Shown: piece by piece, positions 15,030 to 20,179 of the stretch | How positions within the stretch are numbered: position 1 is the first letter of the stretch | Layout: each line of letters begins with the position of its first letter | Position numbers and translations under genes: made by a program | The notes under the pieces: generated by a model | Database searches by the model: none | What the model was told of the DNA's origin: nothing | The model's input: the letters and a program-made list of their open reading frames with translations, nothing else | Virus record (IMG/VR): IMGVR_UViG_3300020810_001156 | Coordinates: 1-64,000 of that record | DNA: 64,000 bases | Direction: 5' to 3' (one strand) | DNA from: a virus

Positions 15030-15605
15030 ATGAGTAAGAAATTCAAATTTAAATTAAACGGAATGGAGTTCTCCCTTCCTATTAAACACCTAAAGACAAC
15101 TGATTGGAATGGTAACCCTACCAAGCCTGAGATTTCGATTAACCACTCAGCTGGGTCAAACCTTCTGAAACAATATGTGAAAGCGAAGTATCCCAAAGTT
15201 ACGGTGATGGTTTCATCATCTATCTTCTCTATGGGTAACTCAGTTGATGTGTATATTACTGATGAGGTTGGTAATCCAGTTGATAAATCTATTGTAGAAG
15301 ATGTTCAAGCTTTCGGTAACCAATTTGTTTATGGTCAGTTCAACGGAATGATTGATATGTATGAACACAAAGAGTGTGGTGCTACCTCTGAAAGTGGTAC
15401 TACTATCACTGGTAACATCAAATACCTTCACGTTCAGAATCGTGCGAAGCACGCATCTCTTCCTGATGTATGTAGAATGTTGGTTGAGATGACAACTACT
15501 GAGAACTATGTGTTTGGAAAAGTAAGTGTTGAAAAAGCTATTGAACATGCTAAGAGTTTCGGCGCTAGTGAGAATAATATTAACAAAGCTCTAAAATTGA
15601 TATAA
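15030..15605 (+). CDS. LPD29-like domain protein, 191 aa
   Basis: Start at ATG 15030 follows the P8 leader; an in-frame TTG at 15000 lies within the leader and was rejected. Residues about 45-115 (LKQYVKAKYPKVTVMVSSSIFSMGNSVDVYITD ... FGNQFVYGQFNGMIDMYEH) resemble the small alpha/beta unit called large polyvalent protein-associated domain 29 (LPD29), which occurs alone in phages. Its biochemical role is unknown. The rest is not recognised. Confidence 0.55.
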   Translation: MSKKFKFKLNGMEFSLPIKHLKTTDWNGNPTKPEISINHSAGSNLLKQYVKAKYPKVTVMVSSSIFSMGNSVDVYITDEVGNPVDKSIVEDVQAFGNQFVYGQFNGMIDMYEHKECGATSESGTTITGNIKYLHVQNRAKHASLPDVCRMLVEMTTTENYVFGKVSVEKAIEHAKSFGASENNINKALKLI

Positions 15606-15606
15606 T

Positions 15607-15759
15607 ATGAGTAAGTATGAGAATGGGTATCTACCTAAGATTCAGTATTGGCAATCCCAATACGATTTGGCTAAGGAAGCTGGAAATAATTCAGCGATGT
15701 TGAAGTGTTTGGATAAGTTAACTTACTTTGTCCAACGCCAAAAAGAGGTGTACGGATAA
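15607..15759 (+). CDS. small hypothetical protein, 50 aa
   Basis: MSKYENGYLPKIQYWQSQYD... is helical and follows the LPD29-like gene by 1 nt, so it is in the P8 operon. Function unknown. Confidence 0.55.
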   Translation: MSKYENGYLPKIQYWQSQYDLAKEAGNNSAMLKCLDKLTYFVQRQKEVYG

Positions 15760-15785
15760 AAAAATTGAAAAAAGTTTGAAATAAA

Positions 15786-15817
15786 TTTGGATATATCATT
15801 TTTATTTCGTATATTAG
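15786..15817 (+). promoter_or_regulatory. Bacteroidota-type promoter P9
   Basis: TTTG 15786-15789, 20-nt spacer, TATATTAG 15810-15817, then a TAGTGTAATTGG variant of the conserved initial sequence. It transcribes a leader of about 190 nt with the tRNA-like fold before 16010. Confidence 0.75.
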
Positions 15818-15871
15818 TAGTGTAATTGGTTGAGGTGATTGAGATGTACTCTAGCCCTAACTAACAAATTT

Positions 15872-15943
15872 GCGGGAGAAGCGTTAAGAGAAACGTGCCG
15901 GGCTTCCAGCTCGGAGAAGGTGGGGCGGTTCCATCCTCCCGCT
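15872..15943 (+). tRNA. tRNA-Gly(UCC)-like cloverleaf, degenerate
   Basis: Folds as an exact 72-nt cloverleaf. The acceptor GCGGGAG/CTCCCGC has 7 perfect pairs. The D stem is GCGT/ACGT, the anticodon stem CCGGG/CTCGG with loop CTTCCAG (anticodon TCC at 15905-15907), a 4-nt variable loop AGAA, and T stem GGTGG/CCATC with a 7-nt loop. The D loop lacks GG and the T loop GGCGGTT lacks TTC, and CAA follows instead of CCA. It may be a decayed or regulatory tRNA-like element rather than a working tRNA. It lies inside the P9 leader. Confidence 0.5.
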
Positions 15944-15947
15944 CAAC

Positions 15948-15999
15948 TGATGATGAGATTAAGGATAACTCGGCTCCGAATGGGGAGGTAGCATCATCA
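15948..15999 (+). other. stem-loop after the tRNA-like element
   Basis: TGATGATG (15948-15955) pairs perfectly with CATCATCA (15992-15999). The 36-nt interior contains a CTCC/GGAG hairpin. It ends 10 nt before the ATG at 16010 and so could affect its translation. Confidence 0.5.
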
Positions 16000-16009
16000 A
16001 ACACATATT

Positions 16010-16297
16010 ATGGGAGAACAAGTAGCAAACAATAGAGAAATGCAGGAAGTGATGTATCTCCGCCAAGAAGATGGAAAGTGGTACATCCTATCCGAACCTA
16101 AATCACCTGGCCTGGTGAAGAAGGAATACTTACCTATTGGCAATCGGCTTGTATATCCTAAGAAGTGGGGAAGGAAGAAAGCTGCTGAGGTACTACTATC
16201 CGCACTTATATCAGATTCGGAAAAGGTGTGTGAAAAAGCTAATGAGAGGTTGGAAGTACTAAGAGGATTAACTGCTGAGGTTAGTGAATGGAAGTAA
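16010..16297 (+). CDS. hypothetical protein, 95 aa
   Basis: MGEQVANNREMQEVMYLRQE... has a beta-rich first half (GKWYILSEPKS) and a helical second half. First coding gene of the P9 transcript, after the structured leader. The next start overlaps its stop. Confidence 0.6.
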   Translation: MGEQVANNREMQEVMYLRQEDGKWYILSEPKSPGLVKKEYLPIGNRLVYPKKWGRKKAAEVLLSALISDSEKVCEKANERLEVLRGLTAEVSEWK

Positions 16298-16467
16298 TGA
16301 CTTATTATCAGATACGGAAGAAAGTAGAAGAATCAGGTAAGTCACTGGAAGTCAGAGAGTTAGCTAAGCAGTTACAACTTCAACTATCGGAACCTGGAGC
16401 TAATATCCCATTTAAAGATGCATATGAAATGGCCTATAATGAGATACTCCTACAAAGGGTTTACTAA
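16297..16467 (+). CDS. small helical hypothetical protein, 56 aa
   Basis: MTYYQIRKKVEESGKSLEVR... begins on the last base of the preceding stop codon. No known motif. Followed by a strong terminator. Confidence 0.55.
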   Translation: MTYYQIRKKVEESGKSLEVRELAKQLQLQLSEPGANIPFKDAYEMAYNEILLQRVY

Positions 16468-16498
16468 ATAAGGGTTATAGTAGTGGGTTGAGGTTACT

Positions 16499-16527
16499 AA
16501 GGGAGTGAGGAATCGCTCCCTTTTTTT
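16499..16527 (+). terminator. strong intrinsic terminator
   Basis: AAGGGAGTG pairs with CGCTCCCTT (with one G-T pair) around a 6-nt loop, followed by T7. Ends the P9 unit. Confidence 0.8.
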
Positions 16528-16529
16528 AT

Positions 16530-16585
16530 GCGCAAATCTCAAACCGAAGCTGGACAAATAAGCTAAAAATAAAATAGCTAAGAAT
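16530..16585 (+). repeat. diverged direct repeat, copy B
   Basis: GCGCAAATCTC ... AAATAGCTAAGAAT aligns with copy A at 13984-14045, including the AAGcTAAAAATAA.ATAGCTAAGAAT end. Confidence 0.55.
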
Positions 16586-16630
16586 CCCTATACTATACAT
16601 AAGAGAATATATACTATACTTATACTCACT

Positions 16631-16780
16631 ATGACAACAAAGAAAACACATAGTATATACCACAACACTCAGAACACTATAAAGTGTTACCATTGTAATT
16701 GGGAATGGGAGAGTGGGGCTTTAACCCTATACGAATGCCCCCATTGTGGAAAAGTGGCTGAAGGTATTTCCCAGCTCTAG
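16631..16780 (+). CDS. zinc-ribbon protein, 49 aa
   Basis: MTTKKTHSIYHNTQNTIKCY... has CYHC near residue 19 and CPHC near residue 36, a classic two-knuckle zinc ribbon. Such small proteins often bind nucleic acid or RNA polymerase. It is isolated between repeat B and a GC-rich structured region. Confidence 0.6.
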   Translation: MTTKKTHSIYHNTQNTIKCYHCNWEWESGALTLYECPHCGKVAEGISQL

Positions 16781-17009
16781 CGAGCGTAAGCGAGCGGAGG
16801 AGACAGGGGAGACCCCCCACCCCCCTTAGACAGGTTTCTTGTTGCTACCGGATTTGGAAACGCTCTCAAGCCGGGTCTGGTCCGTTTTCGCCTCGAGCCC
16901 GGTTTTTTCCGGTATAGAAAAAATACCCTTTGATACCCCTTCGGTGTATCCTAAGAGGATATCAAACTCGGATTTGTGAAGGGAGCCATTTTTATTTTAC
17001 CTCATTTTA
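16781..17009. other. GC-rich structured non-coding block
   Basis: Starts with a CGAGCG direct repeat, then long G and C tracts. Nested pairings follow: TACCGGA 16846-16852 with TCCGGTA 16908-16914, and inside it AAGCCGGG/CCCGGTTT (16868-16905) followed by Ts, a terminator-like stem that competes for the same CCGG segments. GATAC/GTATC (16932-16950) and TATCCT/AGGATA (16947-16961) overlap as alternatives. No ORF of note. Confidence 0.5.
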
Positions 17010-17041
17010 TTTGGAATTCTCATTTATTTTTTGTATATTTG
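17010..17041 (+). promoter_or_regulatory. Bacteroidota-type promoter P10
   Basis: TTTG 17010-17013, 20-nt spacer, TATATTTG 17034-17041. It precedes the chain of small overlapping genes from 17065. Confidence 0.75.
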
Positions 17042-17064
17042 TATAAACTAAAATTTAAGAAGAT

Positions 17065-17223
17065 ATGCAAGCATTGACATTAAAAGAAACAATCAACATT
17101 GGAGGTAAGCAATTTTATCATTATTCATTGGGCGGAAAGTACTTCTCTAAAGAGTGGGTAGTAATTCATGGAATAACCTATTATGATTCAGTAAGAGGTG
17201 AAGAAGATTTTCGAAGAGTATAG
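17065..17223 (+). CDS. small hypothetical protein, 52 aa
   Basis: MQALTLKETINIGGKQFYHY... looks beta-rich. First gene of the P10 operon. Overlaps the next by 26 nt in another frame. Confidence 0.55.
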   Translation: MQALTLKETINIGGKQFYHYSLGGKYFSKEWVVIHGITYYDSVRGEEDFRRV

Positions 17224-17410
17224 ATATACCTTTAAGGGAATCACTTATGAGATAAGGGAAGAACCTCAAAGAGCGAAACAGCTACTTAGGGATTTCCTTC
17301 ATTGTGAAGAAACAAAGGATTGGATAACTATTAAGAATCGAATAACCAATGGATTGATGTTCGGTTGGTTAAAAGAAGTAGAAGAAAAGAATGAGCAAGG
17401 ATTTTGGTAA
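17198..17410 (+). CDS. hypothetical protein, 70 aa, GTG start
   Basis: GTG 17198 is preceded by AAGAG and gives MKKIFEEYRYTFKGITYEIR... Charged, helical. Overlaps neighbours at both ends, suggesting coupling. Confidence 0.55.
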   Translation: MKKIFEEYRYTFKGITYEIREEPQRAKQLLRDFLHCEETKDWITIKNRITNGLMFGWLKEVEEKNEQGFW

Positions 17411-17561
17411 GAAGGTTCATAAAATGAATCAGTTAAAGAAAAGATTAAAAAGAAGTAGAGATAACGAAGGACACTCTACTCCCCTAAAGGATAAACTTAG
17501 GTTAAAGAGATTAGTAGAATTAAAGAAAGAGATAGATAAGAAATGGAAACCGAAACATTAA
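17391..17561 (+). CDS. small very basic protein, 56 aa
   Basis: MSKDFGKKVHKMNQLKKRLK... is about one third Lys/Arg and helical, a likely nucleic-acid binder. Overlaps the previous and next genes by about 20 nt. Confidence 0.55.
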   Translation: MSKDFGKKVHKMNQLKKRLKRSRDNEGHSTPLKDKLRLKRLVELKKEIDKKWKPKH

Positions 17562-17833
17562 GTAATCAAAGAGAAGCTCTTTTGGAGTTACAAGGGTGGC
17601 AAGAACAAATCTTAGCTATGAGTTCTTCGGAGTTAGGAAATGAGATTCCCTTAAAGAAAAAACAAATGAAGATGTTGGAATGGGCTCTATCCGATGAATA
17701 CTTTATACTAAGGGCTAATGATAGAAAGGTTCTTAAAAGAGTATATGAGAGAGGATATTACTATGAAGAAGATAAAGAAGTTCTCAATTGGATTAGAGAG
17801 AATATCTTAAAGGGAAAGAATTTCATTAAGTAA
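17543..17833 (+). CDS. helical hypothetical protein, 96 aa
   Basis: METETLSNQREALLELQGWQ... is all helical and charged. Its stop overlaps the next ATG by 1 nt. Unrecognised. Confidence 0.6.
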   Translation: METETLSNQREALLELQGWQEQILAMSSSELGNEIPLKKKQMKMLEWALSDEYFILRANDRKVLKRVYERGYYYEEDKEVLNWIRENILKGKNFIK

Positions 17834-17964
17834 TGGATAGAAGTATAAAAGATATCCTTGATGAGTTGACCTATGAATGCGATGAGTGTTGTGGCATTAC
17901 ATCGGATAGAGAAAGGGTATTGGATTTAATAGAAGAGTTAAGAAGGAAGTTGGATGTTGGGTAG
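17833..17964 (+). CDS. small acidic protein, 43 aa
   Basis: MDRSIKDILDELTYECDECC... has a C-x2-CC cluster at residues 16-20 that could bind metal, but lacks a second pair. Ends the P10 chain. Confidence 0.5.
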   Translation: MDRSIKDILDELTYECDECCGITSDRERVLDLIEELRRKLDVG

Positions 17965-17988
17965 TTACTCAGTATTCCCTATAAGGTG

Positions 17989-17998
17989 ATATTTATCT
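17989..17998 (+). promoter_or_regulatory. possible late-promoter element GATATTTATC
   Basis: Imperfect at both ends but 29 nt before the ATG at 18018. Confidence 0.35.
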
Positions 17999-18017
17999 AT
18001 AAAGGATTAAATGAATT

Positions 18018-18305
18018 ATGGGGCCTGAAGAATACCATTACTTAGATAAGTTCAATAACCAATACTTTAAGAATATGAGGGAGGTTCGTATATCCTCCTT
18101 ATATTGGGTATGGGATAACTTATCTTCTAATTCAGGTTCTATACGAAGAAAGACAATAATAGAACTCATACCTTATCCATCCTTATCTCAATTGCTTTCC
18201 GAATTGGAATCGGAAGAAAGATATGAGGATTGTAAGGTTGTATGGGATATAATGAATTTATATGAAGAACATGAGAAAAAAGGAATATACAAACAACTCT
18301 TCTAA
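18018..18305 (+). CDS. hypothetical protein, 95 aa
   Basis: MGPEEYHYLDKFNNQYFKNM... is a soluble helical protein. It overlaps the next gene by 44 nt in another frame. No family recognised. Confidence 0.6.
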   Translation: MGPEEYHYLDKFNNQYFKNMREVRISSLYWVWDNLSSNSGSIRRKTIIELIPYPSLSQLLSELESEERYEDCKVVWDIMNLYEEHEKKGIYKQLF

Positions 18306-18519
18306 TTTACCCATAGGGGAATGGAAGATAGGAGATGATACGGATTTCATTTCCTTTGCTTTAAAACAAAAACCCCATTGGTTTCATAGGATGATGGCTA
18401 GGTTTTTCTTTGGCCTTCGTTGGATTGATTTCGAAGAACCACATGATGTGAAACCTTCTAAAGGGATAAGGGCTGGTGTAACGAAGGTTGTACCACCTTC
18501 TAAACGAATCCGAAGATGA
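18262..18519 (+). CDS. hypothetical protein, 85 aa
   Basis: MKNMRKKEYTNNSSNLPIGE... has a central FHRMMARFFFGLRW amphipathic segment and a basic end. An alternative ATG at 18271 would shorten the overlap. Overlaps the next gene by 4 nt. Confidence 0.5.
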   Translation: MKNMRKKEYTNNSSNLPIGEWKIGDDTDFISFALKQKPHWFHRMMARFFFGLRWIDFEEPHDVKPSKGIRAGVTKVVPPSKRIRR

Positions 18520-18668
18520 GAGCGATAGAACAAAAGAGTAGATTAAAACACATTGCCCATAACCCATCTGGAGAATTGGTGAGAATTCTAACTCAAAGAG
18601 GACGAGCTTGGTTGAGGCTAAGAACTATCAATAGGAATCAAATAACGACGACGGAAAATTCGTTTTGA
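18516..18668 (+). CDS. small basic protein, 50 aa
   Basis: MRAIEQKSRLKHIAHNPSGE... is rich in Arg (RGRAWLRLRTINRN). ATGA overlap with the preceding stop. Function unknown. Confidence 0.5.
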   Translation: MRAIEQKSRLKHIAHNPSGELVRILTQRGRAWLRLRTINRNQITTTENSF

Positions 18669-18736
18669 CCGACACCGTAAAAAATTTTAAAAAGACTGGG
18701 GTAGAACGGGCCCCCTCAAACAACAATAAGGGTTAT

Positions 18737-19027
18737 ATGGGAAAGAAAAAGAAAATCAAAAAAGGATTAGGAAGAAAAATAGGAGAGTGGTTGGTTTTCA
18801 ATCGTAGGTTAACTGCTGCGGAACGATTAGGAAATAGAATGGGTTATATGGGTTCGGCATTTATTATGATGTCTCCATATTTACTTCCTTACGATAACTT
18901 AGGCGCTTACACATATTTAATTGGAGCCGTTCTATCTATACCACAAGTATTCCTTGCCAAACAATGGAACTTAGTGGTAATCAACTTAAATCTATTGGTA
19001 GGATATGGATTATACCTTTATCGATAA
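18737..19027 (+). CDS. membrane protein, 96 aa
   Basis: A Lys-rich N-terminus (MGKKKKIKKGLGRKIG) precedes two or three membrane helices (about residues 35-92). An IPQVFLAKQWNLVVINLNLL segment is vaguely like PQ-loop/SemiSWEET half-transporters, not enough to assign. A TTG at 18665 could extend it by 24 residues; I prefer the ATG. Confidence 0.55.
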   Translation: MGKKKKIKKGLGRKIGEWLVFNRRLTAAERLGNRMGYMGSAFIMMSPYLLPYDNLGAYTYLIGAVLSIPQVFLAKQWNLVVINLNLLVGYGLYLYR

Positions 19028-19114
19028 ATTAAAAATAAAATTTAAAATGTGGTTGGTTGGAAAGACCGTTAAGATTTGGTTTCCAATCCCCAAACCACGT
19101 CTTTGGAATATATT

Positions 19115-19414
19115 ATGATTTGGAAAGATAGAGAGTGTTTACATTTAGTTCTAATGAAAGACCCTTTCGAAAGAATAGCAAAGGGTGTGAAGAAAATCGA
19201 ATATAGAGAACGAACTGATTATTGGAATAGAAGATTATGGGGAAAGGATATCAAATGGATTTTCTTTCAATATGCGTATCATAAGAACCCCACACATATG
19301 GTTGTGGAATGTAAGAAGGTAGAAATCACCGATAGATGGGAACTTCACTTAGGTGATATCATTCACTTTGAAAATAATCATATAGATAATTTAGAATTGT
19401 TAAAGGAAAAATAA
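19115..19414 (+). CDS. ASCH-domain protein
   Basis: 99 residues. CLHLVLMKDPFERIAKGVKKIEYRER is the hallmark ASCH opening (lk..pFe.I..G.K..EyR), and WIFFQYAY ... HMVVECKKVEI ... HLGDIIHF completes the beta-barrel. ASCH domains bind RNA or modified nucleosides; some act as N4-acetylcytidine hydrolases. The frame opens at a TTG at 19076, but ATG 19115 matches the domain start. The 87-nt gap before it has imperfect inverted repeats (GTGGTT/AACCAC, AAAGAC/GTCTTT). Confidence 0.75.
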   Translation: MIWKDRECLHLVLMKDPFERIAKGVKKIEYRERTDYWNRRLWGKDIKWIFFQYAYHKNPTHMVVECKKVEITDRWELHLGDIIHFENNHIDNLELLKEK

Positions 19415-19415
19415 T

Positions 19416-19425
19416 TATATTTATA
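19416..19425 (+). promoter_or_regulatory. putative late-promoter element TATATTTATA
   Basis: Perfect copy, 33 nt before the ATG at 19449, with AAAGGAG between. Confidence 0.5.
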
Positions 19426-19448
19426 TACACAACTAAAGGAGTATAGAT

Positions 19449-19736
19449 ATGAAAATCGGTATTAAATCACATGGTAAAGGATACCAAATAGAATTCACAA
19501 TCGGACCAGGTAGAGGTGATACACACCTTACGGCAATGGCTAAAACATCAGTAGAATTAGATAAATTGAAAACTGCGATTATCAATAGAGAACATGGTGA
19601 GGAAGCAATTGGTGTAATTATTGCTAGGGCAATTGAAAAGAAATTAAACTTACCTGTTGAAGTGGATTATGGATATAGAGGAGCAGGATTTGGATTTAAA
19701 TTTGATTTATATTCTATTGCTAAAAAATTAAAATAA
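19449..19736 (+). CDS. hypothetical protein, 95 aa
   Basis: MKIGIKSHGKGYQIEFTIGP... has a Gly-rich end (DYGYRGAGFGFKFD) and an alpha/beta pattern. Strong ribosome-binding site AAAGGAG. A late-type element suggests late expression; function unknown. Confidence 0.6.
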   Translation: MKIGIKSHGKGYQIEFTIGPGRGDTHLTAMAKTSVELDKLKTAIINREHGEEAIGVIIARAIEKKLNLPVEVDYGYRGAGFGFKFDLYSIAKKLK

Positions 19737-19745
19737 GGAATTATT

Positions 19746-20108
19746 ATGAACGAATATGTAGGAACTTTGATGCAGAGTAGAAACCAAACTCACATCTTTC
19801 ACTTACAAACAACATCTTACGCTAAGCATGTAGCGTTACAAGAATACTATGAAGGAATCATTGATTTGATTGATGGATTAGTAGAAGCATATCAAGGTAA
19901 GTACGAAATCATAACTGGGTATAAAATGATTGGTACATTAGAAGATATGAGTGATGAAGGAGATATCACAAACTATATTGAAAAGATAGCAAGATATTGT
20001 GAATTAAAAAGAGAGAAACTTCCACAAGATAATTTCTTAACTAACATCTATGATGATATAGATGTATTACTTCGTTCCACACATTACAAATTATCACAGT
20101 TATCTTAA
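19746..20108 (+). CDS. Dps/ferritin-like helical protein (DUF5856-like)
   Basis: 120 residues, all helical. LMQSRNQTHIFHLQTTSYAKHVALQEYYEGIIDLIDGLVEAYQGKYEII matches the H..Hl.t.SyA.H.aL...Y..i....D...E.yqG.Y pattern of a marine-phage family (DUF5856) that resembles half of a Dps/ferritin four-helix bundle. His and Glu residues could bind metal, but no ferroxidase centre can be claimed. Last plus-strand gene before the receptor. Confidence 0.6.
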   Translation: MNEYVGTLMQSRNQTHIFHLQTTSYAKHVALQEYYEGIIDLIDGLVEAYQGKYEIITGYKMIGTLEDMSDEGDITNYIEKIARYCELKREKLPQDNFLTNIYDDIDVLLRSTHYKLSQLS

Positions 20109-20130
20109 CCAAAAAATAAAGAGCATAAAA

Positions 20131-20158
20131 AAAGGGGATGATTAATTTCATCCCCTTT
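20131..20158. terminator. bidirectional intrinsic terminator
   Basis: Perfect 11-bp stem AAAGGGGATGA/TCATCCCCTTT with a TTAATT loop. A-rich on the left and T-rich on the right, so it can stop both the plus-strand operon and the minus-strand receptor gene that converge here. Confidence 0.85.
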
Positions 20159-20179
20159 CTTATTTTATAAAGGTTTCTC

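Noticed and set aside
15872-15943. Calling the cloverleaf a normal functional tRNA
   Set aside because: D- and T-loop consensus bases and CCA are missing, so it is listed only as tRNA-like.
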